DNA of 64,000 bases, from positions 3,782,001-3,846,000 of the forward strand of contig NZ_CP010897.2 in assembly GCF_000934605.2 (NCBI RefSeq), read 5' to 3'. This document shows positions 50,111 to 59,994 of the stretch, one piece after another. Below the pieces are notes generated by a model that saw nothing but the letters and a program-made list of their open reading frames with translations, did no database searches and was not told the origin of the DNA. Positions within the stretch are counted from its first letter, which is position 1, and the number at the start of each line of letters is the position of its first letter. The stretch comes from Pandoraea vervacti (GTDB lineage: Bacteria; Pseudomonadota; Gammaproteobacteria; Burkholderiales; Burkholderiaceae). Position numbers and translations under genes: made by a program.

Positions 50111-51697
50111 ATGACTTCGCTGCCCAAATCGCGACTTACTCCCGCCGAGCCTGCGCCCGAAAACGTCGCCGCGCTTTTCGACAGCCCGCTCGCGACCGGC
50201 CCGGGTCGCAGCACCTCGCTTCAGAAGCAACTGCTCTCGCGTCTCAAACACGCCATTCTGGAAGGACGCCTGCCTGCCGGCGCGCGGCTGCCGGCCTCGC
50301 GCACGCTCGCGGAAGACCTCGCCGTCTCGCGCAATACCGTGTCGATCGTCTACGATCAGCTCGCCGCCGAGGGCTTCATCGTCCCGCACCGGCTCGGCAC
50401 ACGTGTGGCGCAGCTTTCGCTGGACCCGGACATCGCCGCTCAGGCGGCACAGGTGGCCAGAACGGTTGTCCCGACGCACGCCACACCCGCCATCGCGGCG
50501 CAAGCCGGCAACGCGCCGCTCGCTTCGCGCCGCATCCAGCGCCTGCCCGCCACACGCCACGCCGCGCGCGCCGACGAAACGCCGCTGCCTTTCACACCGG
50601 GCGTGCCCGCCCTCACCCGCTTTCCGGCGAGCACGTGGCGTCGCACGTTGGAGCGCGTGATGCGCGAGGCCCAGCCGCGCCACTATCATTACGGCGACCC
50701 GCTCGGCGAACCGGCGCTGCGCGACGCCATTGCCAGCCACCTGCGCATCTCTCGCGGCGTGCGCTGCGACGCGTCGCAAGTCGTCATCACCGAAGGCGCG
50801 CACGAGGCATTGATTCTTTGCGTGCGCCTGCTCATCGACCCGGGCGATACGGTATGGATGGAAGACCCGGGATATCGCGGCGCGAAGGCCGCCTTCCATA
50901 CGAGCGACGTGCGCTTGCAGGCGCTGCGTGTCGATGATGAGGGCATCGTAATTCCGGAAGGACTTTGGGAGCGATCGCCCCCCCGGCTGGTGTATGTGAC
51001 GCCATCGCATCAATACCCGCTCGGCAGCGTGTTGTCGGCGTCGCGCCGCCTCGATCTGATCGCGCAGGCGCGACGCCACGGCGCATGGATTCTCGAAGAC
51101 GATTACGACAGCGAGTTTCGCCATCAGGGCGAACCCATCGCCGCCATGCAGGGCATGGTGCCGGATGCCCCCGTGGTCTATGTCGGCACCTTCAGCAAGA
51201 CGATGTTCCCGGCGCTGCGCCTGGGCTTTCTGATCTTGCCGACGACGCTCGCCGCACAAGCCCGCGACGCGCTCGATGAACTCCTGCGTGGCGGCCATCG
51301 CTTCGAACAACTGGCGCTCGCGGATTTCATTCGCAGCGGGCAATTCGCGCGGCATCTGGGACGGATGCGGCGGTTGTACCGGGAGCGTCAGACGGCGTTG
51401 CGCGAGGCACTGGCCACGCACTTCGATCCCGCGTACGCGGTCATCGGAGAGCGCTGCGGATTGCATCTGACGGTACGTCTCGACCCGGCGTTTCCGGACA
51501 AGGCGATCGTGGCGGCGGCGCAGCGCGAAGGCATCGGCCCTCGCGCGCTGTCGAGCTTTGCGCTCGAACCACAACCGGCGGACAACGGGCTGGTGATCGG
51601 TTACGGGGACACGGACGCGTCCCGCATACCCGGGTTGGTCAGGCGATTGGCGGCAATCGTGGCGGCGCAGGCAGGGCAAACGATCGCGCAGCGGTGA
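50111..51697 (+). CDS. MocR-type regulator (GntR DNA-binding domain fused to PLP aminotransferase domain)
   Basis: A 528-residue MocR/PdxR-group protein. The GntR winged helix spans about 37-100 (LKHAILEGRLPAGARLPASRTLAEDLAVSRNTVSIVYDQLAAEGF). A linker leads to a fold-type I aminotransferase domain with HYGDPLGEPALRDAIASHL, the aspartate of EDDYDSEFRH and the PLP Schiff-base Lys363 in GTFSKTMFPALRLGFL. ATG 50111 is chosen because an inverted repeat occupies the upstream part; ATG 50075 would add 12 residues. The divergent GNAT gene is the likely target. Confidence 0.9.
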   Translation: MTSLPKSRLTPAEPAPENVAALFDSPLATGPGRSTSLQKQLLSRLKHAILEGRLPAGARLPASRTLAEDLAVSRNTVSIVYDQLAAEGFIVPHRLGTRVAQLSLDPDIAAQAAQVARTVVPTHATPAIAAQAGNAPLASRRIQRLPATRHAARADETPLPFTPGVPALTRFPASTWRRTLERVMREAQPRHYHYGDPLGEPALRDAIASHLRISRGVRCDASQVVITEGAHEALILCVRLLIDPGDTVWMEDPGYRGAKAAFHTSDVRLQALRVDDEGIVIPEGLWERSPPRLVYVTPSHQYPLGSVLSASRRLDLIAQARRHGAWILEDDYDSEFRHQGEPIAAMQGMVPDAPVVYVGTFSKTMFPALRLGFLILPTTLAAQARDALDELLRGGHRFEQLALADFIRSGQFARHLGRMRRLYRERQTALREALATHFDPAYAVIGERCGLHLTVRLDPAFPDKAIVAAAQREGIGPRALSSFALEPQPADNGLVIGYGDTDASRIPGLVRRLAAIVAAQAGQTIAQR

Positions 51698-51722
51698 CCT
51701 TGGGCGGGTATCGAAACGACCT

Positions 51723-51758
51723 CGGGGACGACGTCAGGGACAAGCTCAGGGACAACAT
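51723..51758. repeat. 12-bp tandem repeat (CAGGGACAAGCT x3)
   Basis: Units at 51723, 51735 and 51747 in the convergent gap between the MocR and MFS genes; the first differs at several positions. Confidence 0.7.
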
Positions 51759-51798
51759 CACGCCATCATCCGAGCGACATCGATCCGACATCAGCCCG

Positions 51799-51820
51799 AC
51801 GTCCGTCCTAAGACGGACGT
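51799..51820. terminator. hairpin between convergent MocR and MFS genes
   Basis: ACGTCCGTC (51799-51807) and GACGGACGT (51812-51820) form a perfect 9-bp stem with a CTAA loop. There is no T-run on either side, so terminator activity is uncertain; position fits a shared 3' end. Confidence 0.45.
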
Positions 51821-51829
51821 GCGGCTCGA

Positions 51830-53086
51830 TCAGGCCGACGGTGCAGTGCGCGTCGGCTTGCCGCCCGGCTCGCCGGGGGCTTCCGTGCCATGCGCCGCGC
51901 CGACGAGCGCGTTGCGCGACATCCAGAGCGTGAGCAGGACAGCGGCAATGGCTGCCAGCGCCGCACACAGATACACCTCGGCGTAACCGTACGCGCCGAC
52001 GATCAGACCGGCGACGGGACCGGTCACGCCGAGCGCGACATCGAGAAACACCGAGTACGCCCCGAGGGCCGCGCCGCGGTTTTGCGCGGGCACGAGGTTG
52101 ACTGCGGCTACGCCCAGCGACGGGAAGACAAGCGAGAAGCCCGCACCGGAGAGCGCCGCGCCGAGCAGCGCCGTAAAGCCGGTCGGCGCGATACCGAGCA
52201 CGATCAGACCGAACGCTTCGAGCGCGAACGAGGCCATGGCGACGCGATAACCGCCGAAGCGTCCGATGCTGCTGCCCAGCAGCAGACGCACGCCCATGAA
52301 ACACAATCCGAATGCCGTCAACGCCAGCGCAGCGTTATCCCAGTGATGGCTGGCGTAGTACAGCGTGATGAACGTGGAAATGGCGCCAAAGCCGATCGAG
52401 CCCAGTGCAAGGCCCATGCCGAACGGCAGCACGCGGCCCAGCACTGCGCGAAACGCCAGACGTTCGCCGTGAATCACCGGCGTTGCCCGCTTCATGCGCG
52501 CCAGCAGCAGACCGAGGATGCCGGAGGCCGCCACCGCGCCGCCCACCGCCTCGATGCCATACGCGTTGTTGAGCGCCACGCCGAGCGGAGCGCCGAGGGC
52601 CAGCGCGCCGTAAGTCGCCACGCCGTTCCAGGAAATGACACGCGCCGTGTGCGACGGCCCCACCTGCCCGATGCCCCACATGATTGCGCCCGTCGACACC
52701 CAACTCTCGCCGAAGCCGAGCACCAGACGTCCCGCAATCAGCGCGAGCAACGCCAGCCACGGCACGCCGCTGAGCACGCCGCCCAGTGCGACGAGCAGCC
52801 CCGACGCCCCGCATGCGACCAGACCGCACAGGACAGTGCGCTTCGGGCCCCACGCATCGGCAGTGCGTCCCGCATAGGGGCGTGAGAGCAGCGTGGCAAG
52901 ATACTGAACGCTGATGGCCAGCCCGGCGATCACCGAGCTATACGCCAGATCCACGTGAACGAACGACGGCAGCACGGCAAGCGGCAGGCCGATCGTCAGA
53001 TAGCAGAGGAACGTGAAGAACACGGTGGAGACGATCTGCAACGTCGTGGCGAACTGGCCGTTCGCAGGGCGGGTGTCGGTAGGCAT
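51830..53086 (-). CDS. MFS transporter, YhhS-like (second paralog)
   Basis: A 418-residue, 12-helix transporter related to the gene at 41350-42552: LCYLTIGLPLAVLPSFVHVDLAYSSVIAGLAIS, then SRPYAGRTADAWGPKR, GRLVLGFGESWVSTGAIMWGIG and SLVFPSLGVAAVNLVPAQNRGAALGAYSVFLD align motif by motif with it. ATG 53086 begins the conserved part; the open frame extends 27 codons upstream without similarity. Substrate unknown. Confidence 0.87.
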   Translation of the reverse strand: MPTDTRPANGQFATTLQIVSTVFFTFLCYLTIGLPLAVLPSFVHVDLAYSSVIAGLAISVQYLATLLSRPYAGRTADAWGPKRTVLCGLVACGASGLLVALGGVLSGVPWLALLALIAGRLVLGFGESWVSTGAIMWGIGQVGPSHTARVISWNGVATYGALALGAPLGVALNNAYGIEAVGGAVAASGILGLLLARMKRATPVIHGERLAFRAVLGRVLPFGMGLALGSIGFGAISTFITLYYASHHWDNAALALTAFGLCFMGVRLLLGSSIGRFGGYRVAMASFALEAFGLIVLGIAPTGFTALLGAALSGAGFSLVFPSLGVAAVNLVPAQNRGAALGAYSVFLDVALGVTGPVAGLIVGAYGYAEVYLCAALAAIAAVLLTLWMSRNALVGAAHGTEAPGEPGGKPTRTAPSA

Positions 53087-53126
53087 TGCGCAGGGGATCA
53101 GGAATCGACGAAACCCCAGGACGCGA

Positions 53127-53161
53127 CAACCCGCACGACGGGCAAGCATGCGTGCGGGTTG
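53127..53161. repeat. 11-bp inverted repeat between gdhB and the YhhS-like gene
   Basis: CAACCCGCACG (53127-53137) and CGTGCGGGTTG (53151-53161) with a 13-base loop. A second pair, TAGGGTTTT (53171-53179) and AAAACCCTA (53222-53230), overlaps the gdhB stop. Neither has a clear T-run; they could end the gdhB transcript or regulate the MFS gene. Confidence 0.6.
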
Positions 53162-53227
53162 ACTCAATCCTAGGGTTTTCCCGGATCATACGCCGGTTTG
53201 CCACTTTTGTGTAAACGCTTAAAAACC

Positions 53228-56200
53228 CTAACGCCCAACCTCCGCCAGCGATTTCAGGCTGACTGACAACATGGCGAGGTCCGCGTTGCCTGTTGCGACC
53301 TGATCGGCCAGCACGCGGTGGTAGCGGGCGAGCGCTTCGGCATGCGCCGTCTGCCAGTTCGCCACCAATCGGCTCGCAGGGCTGCCCGCTTCGCCCTTTG
53401 TGCCCTCCTCGCCCTTTGTGCCCTCTTCGCCCTTTGTGCCCTCCTCGTCCTCTGTGCCCTGCGCGCCCTCCGCGGTCTCGTCCGACGGCGCATCGTCGCC
53501 CGGCCCACGGCTCGTGCGCTCGAGCACGCTCGCCGTCAGACGCCGCCGCAAGACCGACAGCTCTTCGAGCAAGGTCGCGCGCGCGAGTCGCTGCCAGTGC
53601 GTCTGCATCGGCAGCCCGAGCACGCCGCTATGCAGCCAGCCGTAGCCGAGCGGCGCATCGAGTGCGAAATACACCTGCGCGGCGAGCGTCGGCTCGCACC
53701 CGGTGGTGCTGGCGACTTCGGCAATGTCGAGCAACGCCACACGCGCCCCGATGCCTGCGGCGGTCTGCGCCAGCAGCGGTGGCACCCCGGCGTCGATCAT
53801 CGCCTGACATCGGGCCTGGGCCGCTTGCGCCGCGTCGCCGCTCACCAGCGTGTCGAGGGTCGGCAAGATGGGGTCCAGCACGCTGCGCAAGCGCGCGACG
53901 GTCCGCGGCACGTCGGTGAGGCGCCGTCGCAGGAACCACAACGTCGCCTGCTCGTGCCATTGGTCGAGCGCCGAGAAGAGCGATGCCTGCGTCTCATGCG
54001 ACACACGGGCGTCCAACGCATCGATATCGCGCCACAGGGCGTCCAGCCCGAACACGCCCCGCGCCGCGAGACTTGCCCGCACGACGTCCGCAGGCTCCGC
54101 CCCCGTCTCCTCGCTTAACCGATGGACGAACGTCACCCCGGCCCGGTTGACGAGGGCATTGGCGTGCATCGTCGCGAGAATTTCCCGTTTGAGCGGGTGA
54201 CGCTGCATTGCCGCGCCACATCGTGCCGCCAATGGCGTCGGGAAATAGGACGGCAGCCCCTGGGCGACGAAATCCGCATCCGGCAGATCGCTTGCCAGCA
54301 ACAGGTCGTACAGCCACATCTTGCTGTAAGCCATCAGCACGGCCCGCTCCGGCGAAGTCAGCCCGGCCCCTGCCGCGCGGCGCGCGTCGAGCGCCTCGTC
54401 GTCGGGCAAAAACTCGATCGCGCGCGCAAGCCGCTGCGTCCTTTCCAGGTAACGCATGAAGCGCGCATCTGCGTCGAGCGCCGCCGCCGAGCGTAGCCGG
54501 CCAAGCGATAACGCCTGCGTTTGCAGATAGTTGTCGCGCAGCACCAGCGTGCCGACTTCCTCGGTCATTTCCGCGAGCAACGCATTGCGCTGCTTGAGTG
54601 TCATCTCGCCATCGGCGACGACGAGCCCCAGCAATATCTTGATGTTGACCTCATGGTCGGAACAGTCGACGCCGGCGGAATTGTCGATGGCATCGGTATT
54701 GATGCGCCCGCCATGTTGCGCATACTCGATGCGGCCGAGTTGTGTGAGCCCGAGATTGCCACCCTCGGCCACGACCTTGCAGCGCAACTCTGCACCGTTG
54801 ACCCGCAAGCCGTCGTTTGCACGGTCGCCGACCTGGGCGTGCGTCTCGGCGCTCGCCTTGACGTAGGTGCCGATGCCCCCGTTGTAGAGCAGGTCGACGG
54901 GCGCCGTGAGCAGCGCGCGCAGCAGATCGTTGGGCGCCATCTCGGTGGCATCGACCCCGAGCCATTCCCGGATTTGCGGCGACAACGCAATCGTCTTGGC
55001 CGTACGCGCGAAGACGCCCCCGCCCGGCGAGATCCGCTTCGCGTCGTAGTCGGCCCAACTCGAACGCGGCAACTGAAACAGACGCTCGCGCTCCGCAAAC
55101 GACGTTGCCGCGTCCGGCGTGGGGTCCAGGAAGATATGACGATGGTCGAATGCGGCAACGAGCCGGATGTGTCGGGAGAGCAGCATGCCGTTGCCGAACA
55201 CGTCGCCCGACATGTCGCCGATGCCCACGACCGTGAAGTCCTGCGTTTGCGTATCGACGCCCATCTCGCTGAAATGCCGCTTGACGGACTCCCACGCACC
55301 GCGCGCGGTGATGGCCATCTTCTTGTGGTCGTAGCCGACGGAGCCCCCCGAGGCGAACGCGTCTCCCAGCCAGAAACCGTATTCGGCGGAGATGGCGTTC
55401 GCGTAATCCGAGAACGTGGCCGTGCCCTTGTCGGCCGCGACAACGAGATAAGGATCGTCGCCGTCGATGCGCACCGTCTGCGGCGGCGGAACCAGTTGAC
55501 CGTCGACGTAGTTGTCGGTGAGGTCGAGCAGCCCGCGCAAAAACGTCTGATAACAGGCCACGCCTTCGGCCAGATAGGCGTCGCGATCGCCCGGCGACGG
55601 TGGCTGCTTGACCACGAACCCGCCCTTGGAGCCGACCGGCACGATGACCGTGTTCTTCACCATTTGCGCCTTGACCAGCCCAAGGACTTCGGTGCGGAAA
55701 TCCTCGCGACGGTCCGACCAGCGCAGGCCACCGCGTGCCACACGTCCGCCGCGCAAGTGCACGCCTTCGACGCGGGGCGAATACACCCAGATCTCGAACA
55801 TCGGCTTGGGTTCGGGCAGCCCCGGCACCTTCGACGGATCGAACTTGAACGACAGGTACGCCTTCTGCGAGTCTTGCGGGTCGTGCGCGCTTTGCGCGCC
55901 GCGTTGGGGGGCGTCCTTCGCGGTCTGGAAGTAGTTGGTACGCAGCGTTGCTTCGAGCACCCCGAGGAACTGACGCAGAATGCGGTCTTCGTCGAGATTG
56001 GGGACGTCTTCGAGCGCCGCATGGATTTGCGCACGCAGTCGCTCGGCACGTGAATCGCGGACATCCGCACTGAGCAATGGGTCGAAGCGCGCGAGGAACA
56101 AGCGTACCAACATGCCCGCGATCGACGGGTTGCCGGTCAGCGCGTTCTCGATATACGCATTGCTGAACGTCGACCCGACCTGCCGTATGTACTTCGCGTA

Positions 56201-58297
56201 CGCCCGCAAGATGCGCACCTCACGCCACGTCAGGCCCGCTTGAAGCACGAGGCGATTGAAATCGTCGTTCTCGACATCGCCCGCCCAGATACGCGCGAAG
56301 GCGTCTTCGAAGCGCGAGCGGGCGTGCTCCAGGTCGACATCTGCGCCATCGAGACTCGTCATGCCGAAGTCGTGCATCCACACGACGCCGGTATCGGCCG
56401 GCTCGATGCGGTACGGGCGCTCGTCGTTTACCCGCACGCCAAGGTGTTCGAGCATGGGCAAGCTGCGCGACAGCGCGATGGGCTCGCCCGCCTGATAGAT
56501 CTTGAAACGCAGCGTGCCGGGCGACGCTTCCAGGGGCCGGTACAACTGCATGGCGAGCGGCGTGGCGCTACCCATGCCGGCCGTGTCCGAGGCGCCGGTT
56601 TGCGATGCAGGCGGTTGCACGCTCAATAGGGGCTCGATCAATGCCACGTCGCGTACGGCCACGCGTGCGGCGTAATCCTCGCGATACCCTGCAGGGAACG
56701 CCTGCGCGTAACGACGCATTGCGCGCGTACCGCGTTCTTCGCCGAGTTGCTCGCGCAGGGCGTCCGACAGATCGTCCTGCCAGCGGCGGGTGGTCTCGAC
56801 GATGCGGGCTTCCAGGTCGTTGACGTCGACGTCCGGCACCTTGCCCGGTTCGGTGCGCACCGTGATCTGGATGCGCGCGAGCATCGACTCCGAGAGTTGC
56901 GGCGTGAATTCGACACTGGTGCCGTGATAGGCCGCGAGCAGGAGGTTCTGCACACGGACGCGAAGATCGGTGTTGAATTTCTCCCGCGGCACGAACACGA
57001 GGCAGGACACATAACGGTCGAAGCGATCGCGCCGCACGAACAGCCGTGTGCGTTGACGCTCCTGCAACCGCAGGATGCCCATGGCGATGTCGGCCAGCTG
57101 ATCGACCTCGATCTGGAACAGTTCGTCGCGTGGATACTGCTCGAGAATCGTTGCGAGCGTCTTGGCGAGGTGCCCGTTCGGCAGGAAGCCCGTGCGCCGG
57201 ATGACTTCGGCGACCTTGCGGCGCACCAGCGGGATCTCGTCCGCAGGCACCATATAGACGGTGGAGGTGTAAAGACCGAGGAAGCGCCGCTCGCCGCACA
57301 CCTTGCCTTGCGCATCAAAGCGTTTGACGCCCACGTAGTCGAGGTATCCGGGCCGATGAACGCTCGCGCGCGAGTTCGCTTTCGTCAGGAAAATCGGCGC
57401 ACTGGCCTGCACGATGCCGATGGCGCCCGGCGACAGGCGTGTCACGTCGGGCGTGCTGGCATCGCGCCGCGACTCGCGCAACACCCCCAGCCCGGTGCCC
57501 ATCACGCCTTGCAGATAGTGTTCCCCGTCGCGCTCGACCAGTTCGTAGTCTCGATAGCCGAGGAACGTGAAGTGACGCCCGAGCATCCAGTCGAGGAACG
57601 CCTGCGCTTCGTCGATCTCGGTGCGCTCATCGGCGCTCACGTCCTTGCGCGCGGCGCGTTGCGTGAGCGATTCGATGGCTGCGTGCGCGGCGGCCTGCAT
57701 GGCCCGCCAGTCCTCGACCGCCGCCCGTACATCGCCCAGCACGCGTTGCAGGCCATCGGCGAGCGCCTGAATGCGCTCCGGCTCCGAGAACCGGTCGACC
57801 TCGATATGGATATACGATTCGAAGCGGCTGCCATCGTCGTCCGTCGCCTGATCGGCATTGCTGCTGCCGGGGGCGACACTCAGCCGCTTGCCTGTCGCGT
57901 CGCGCCGAATGCGATAGACGGGGTGGAACGCCGAATGCAGCGCCAGTCCCTGACGGTTGATTTCCATCGTCACCGAATCGACGAGGAACGGCATGTCGTC
58001 GTTGACGATTTCCACGACGGTATGACTGCAATGCCAGCCGTGCTGATCGAGCGTGGGGTTGTAGATGCGGATGCGCGGCTCGCCGGAGACGAATTTCTGG
58101 CCGAGTTGCCAGTGCGCCATGGCTGCGCCATAAAGATCGGCGACACTGCGCGAGACGACCTCCTCGGCATCGGCCAGACCGTAGTAATGCCGGACGAAGG
58201 GCTCGAACAAGGCGGCCACACCGGGCGCACGCTCCTGGGCCATCGTGACGACTTCCGCCATGTGATGGCGGACCTTCTCTTCCGAATTCGCGGGCAT
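53228..58297 (-). CDS. gdhB: NAD-specific glutamate dehydrogenase, 180-kDa class
   Basis: Deaminates glutamate to 2-oxoglutarate with NAD in amino-acid catabolism. The 1689-residue protein belongs to the large GDH class: a long regulatory N-terminus, a catalytic block with SKGGFVVKQPP and DGDDPYLVVAADKGTATFSDYAN, and the NAD motif GIGDMSGDVFGNG at about residue 1025. The C-terminal region is helical. ATG 58297 is preferred, with GAGGTG just upstream; the frame is open 38 codons further but overlaps the divergent promoter. An EGTKGE hexapeptide is repeated near the C-terminus, an unusual low-complexity insertion. It is divergent from dbpA. Confidence 0.94.
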   Translation of the reverse strand: MPANSEEKVRHHMAEVVTMAQERAPGVAALFEPFVRHYYGLADAEEVVSRSVADLYGAAMAHWQLGQKFVSGEPRIRIYNPTLDQHGWHCSHTVVEIVNDDMPFLVDSVTMEINRQGLALHSAFHPVYRIRRDATGKRLSVAPGSSNADQATDDDGSRFESYIHIEVDRFSEPERIQALADGLQRVLGDVRAAVEDWRAMQAAAHAAIESLTQRAARKDVSADERTEIDEAQAFLDWMLGRHFTFLGYRDYELVERDGEHYLQGVMGTGLGVLRESRRDASTPDVTRLSPGAIGIVQASAPIFLTKANSRASVHRPGYLDYVGVKRFDAQGKVCGERRFLGLYTSTVYMVPADEIPLVRRKVAEVIRRTGFLPNGHLAKTLATILEQYPRDELFQIEVDQLADIAMGILRLQERQRTRLFVRRDRFDRYVSCLVFVPREKFNTDLRVRVQNLLLAAYHGTSVEFTPQLSESMLARIQITVRTEPGKVPDVDVNDLEARIVETTRRWQDDLSDALREQLGEERGTRAMRRYAQAFPAGYREDYAARVAVRDVALIEPLLSVQPPASQTGASDTAGMGSATPLAMQLYRPLEASPGTLRFKIYQAGEPIALSRSLPMLEHLGVRVNDERPYRIEPADTGVVWMHDFGMTSLDGADVDLEHARSRFEDAFARIWAGDVENDDFNRLVLQAGLTWREVRILRAYAKYIRQVGSTFSNAYIENALTGNPSIAGMLVRLFLARFDPLLSADVRDSRAERLRAQIHAALEDVPNLDEDRILRQFLGVLEATLRTNYFQTAKDAPQRGAQSAHDPQDSQKAYLSFKFDPSKVPGLPEPKPMFEIWVYSPRVEGVHLRGGRVARGGLRWSDRREDFRTEVLGLVKAQMVKNTVIVPVGSKGGFVVKQPPSPGDRDAYLAEGVACYQTFLRGLLDLTDNYVDGQLVPPPQTVRIDGDDPYLVVAADKGTATFSDYANAISAEYGFWLGDAFASGGSVGYDHKKMAITARGAWESVKRHFSEMGVDTQTQDFTVVGIGDMSGDVFGNGMLLSRHIRLVAAFDHRHIFLDPTPDAATSFAERERLFQLPRSSWADYDAKRISPGGGVFARTAKTIALSPQIREWLGVDATEMAPNDLLRALLTAPVDLLYNGGIGTYVKASAETHAQVGDRANDGLRVNGAELRCKVVAEGGNLGLTQLGRIEYAQHGGRINTDAIDNSAGVDCSDHEVNIKILLGLVVADGEMTLKQRNALLAEMTEEVGTLVLRDNYLQTQALSLGRLRSAAALDADARFMRYLERTQRLARAIEFLPDDEALDARRAAGAGLTSPERAVLMAYSKMWLYDLLLASDLPDADFVAQGLPSYFPTPLAARCGAAMQRHPLKREILATMHANALVNRAGVTFVHRLSEETGAEPADVVRASLAARGVFGLDALWRDIDALDARVSHETQASLFSALDQWHEQATLWFLRRRLTDVPRTVARLRSVLDPILPTLDTLVSGDAAQAAQARCQAMIDAGVPPLLAQTAAGIGARVALLDIAEVASTTGCEPTLAAQVYFALDAPLGYGWLHSGVLGLPMQTHWQRLARATLLEELSVLRRRLTASVLERTSRGPGDDAPSDETAEGAQGTEDEEGTKGEEGTKGEEGTKGEAGSPASRLVANWQTAHAEALARYHRVLADQVATGNADLAMLSVSLKSLAEVGR
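53393..53464 (-). repeat. in-frame 18-bp coding repeat in gdhB (EGTKGE x3-4)
   Basis: Three nearly identical 18-bp units (53393-53410, 53411-53428, 53429-53446) and one diverged copy (53447-53464) encode Glu/Gly/Lys-rich hexapeptides close to the C-terminus. Unit number can vary without a frameshift. Confidence 0.9.
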
Positions 58298-58463
58298 GAT
58301 CACCTCGGCGGGGATGGACGAGACAGCGACTGGCAGATTGCCTGCCCGTCGACGGTGCAACGCAGACGATCCCTCAAAAGCACCAACATGGGACCCGCAT
58401 CGGACCAGCAAACGACAGGCAAAGCCATGCTACGCCCGGCGGCCCCGCGCTGGCAACGGCGGC

Positions 58464-58491
58464 TTGCCCTGTCCGGCCTATACCCTATATA
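58464..58491 (+). promoter_or_regulatory. promoter of dbpA
   Basis: TTGCCC (58464-58469) and TATATA (58486-58491) with 16 bp spacing. A second, perfect TATAAT lies at 58499-58504 but only five bases before the ATG, which would give a leaderless mRNA. Confidence 0.5.
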
Positions 58492-58509
58492 AGGTCGGTA
58501 TAATCGCGC

Positions 58510-59949
58510 ATGAACTCAAAAGCCACCGATTCGCGCAACGACAGCGCCCCCACGACGTCTGCGACGCCGGCATCGCCCTTTTCCAGCCTGCCGCTCTCGC
58601 CTGCCATGCAGGAGAACCTCGCACGGCTCGGTTACGTCTCGATGACGCCCATCCAGCAAGCGTCGCTCCCCGACATTCTCGCGGGCCACGACATCATTGC
58701 TCAGGCCAAGACCGGCAGCGGCAAAACCGCGGCATTCTCGCTCGGTCTGCTCCAGCGTGTGGACGCACGCGATTTCGCCGTTCAGGCCGCCGTGCTGTGC
58801 CCCACGCGCGAACTCGCCGAACAGGTCGCACAGGAAGTGCGCCGCATCGCCCGCGCCGAGGACAACATCAAGGTGCTCACGCTGTGCGGCGGCTCACCGC
58901 TGCGCCCGCAGGCCGAGAGCCTTGCGCACGGCGCGCACGTGGTCGTCGGCACCCCGGGTCGCATCATGGATCACCTCGATCGCGGCACGCTCTCGCTCGT
59001 CGGTGTGAAGACACTCGTACTCGACGAAGCCGACCGCATGCTCGACATGGGCTTTTTCGACGACATCGCCGCCGTGGCGCGCCAAACGCCCGCCTCGCGC
59101 CAGACGCTGCTCTTCTCGGCGACCTACCCGGAAGGCATCGGCAAGCTCGCGCAACGTTTCCTGAAAACGCCGCGCGAGATCCGTCTGGAAGAAAAGCACG
59201 ACGCCAGCAAGATTCGTCAACGCTTTTACGAGGTGCGCGACGAAGAACGCCTGCACGCAGTCGGCCAGTTGCTCGACCACTTCCGTCCGGTGAGCACGAT
59301 CGCGTTCTGCAACACGCGCGCGCAGTGCAACGACCTCACGGACGTATTGCGCGCCGAAGGTTTCCACGCGCTCACCCTGCACGGCGATCTGGAGCAACGC
59401 GAGCGCGACATGGTGCTGATCCAGTTCGCGAACCGCAGTTGCTCGGTGCTGGTGGCAACGGACGTCGCCGCACGCGGTCTGGACATCGCGCAGCTCGAAG
59501 CGGTCATCAACGTCGACGTGACGCCCGACCCGGAAGTCTACGTGCACCGCATCGGCCGCACGGGCCGCGCCGACGAAGACGGCTGGGCGTTCAGTCTGGC
59601 GTCGATGGACGAAATGGGACGCGTGGGCAATATCGAGGCCGCCATGGGCGCCGAGGTTCAGTGGCACAAGCTCTCGGAACTCACGCCCACGGGCAGCGGC
59701 CATCTGCTCCCGCCAATGGTGACGATCCAGATGCTGGGCGGGAAGAAGGACAAGATCCGTCCGGGCGATGTGCTCGGCGCGCTTACGGGCGAGGCCGGGT
59801 TCGCCGCGTCGCAGATCGGCAAGATCAACGTGCTGGAGAACTTCACGTATATTGCGGTTGAGCGCGACATCGCGCCGGTCGCATTGCGCAAGATGGCCGA
59901 CGGCCGCGTCAAAGGCCGCAAGGTCAAGGTAAGATTCCTTCAGGATTGA
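58510..59949 (+). CDS. dbpA: DEAD-box ATP-dependent RNA helicase DbpA
   Basis: A 479-residue RNA helicase for late 50S ribosome assembly. Helicase motifs in order: Q motif near GYVSMTPIQQ, AKTGSGKT at 66-73, PTRELAEQV, DEAD in VLDEADRMLDMGFF, SAT in LLFSATYPE, then ATDVAARGLDI and HRIGRTGRA. The last 75 residues (TIQMLGGKKDKIRPGDVLGALTGEAGFAASQIGKINV) are the DbpA RNA-binding domain, which recognises hairpin 92 of 23S rRNA; its presence distinguishes DbpA from other DEAD proteins. No strong Shine-Dalgarno is visible. The lipoprotein gene follows after 45 bp. Confidence 0.95.
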   Translation: MNSKATDSRNDSAPTTSATPASPFSSLPLSPAMQENLARLGYVSMTPIQQASLPDILAGHDIIAQAKTGSGKTAAFSLGLLQRVDARDFAVQAAVLCPTRELAEQVAQEVRRIARAEDNIKVLTLCGGSPLRPQAESLAHGAHVVVGTPGRIMDHLDRGTLSLVGVKTLVLDEADRMLDMGFFDDIAAVARQTPASRQTLLFSATYPEGIGKLAQRFLKTPREIRLEEKHDASKIRQRFYEVRDEERLHAVGQLLDHFRPVSTIAFCNTRAQCNDLTDVLRAEGFHALTLHGDLEQRERDMVLIQFANRSCSVLVATDVAARGLDIAQLEAVINVDVTPDPEVYVHRIGRTGRADEDGWAFSLASMDEMGRVGNIEAAMGAEVQWHKLSELTPTGSGHLLPPMVTIQMLGGKKDKIRPGDVLGALTGEAGFAASQIGKINVLENFTYIAVERDIAPVALRKMADGRVKGRKVKVRFLQD

Positions 59950-59994
59950 TTTTCGGACTGTCCCCTGAGCGCCAGGCGCCACAAGGAGGCTGCA

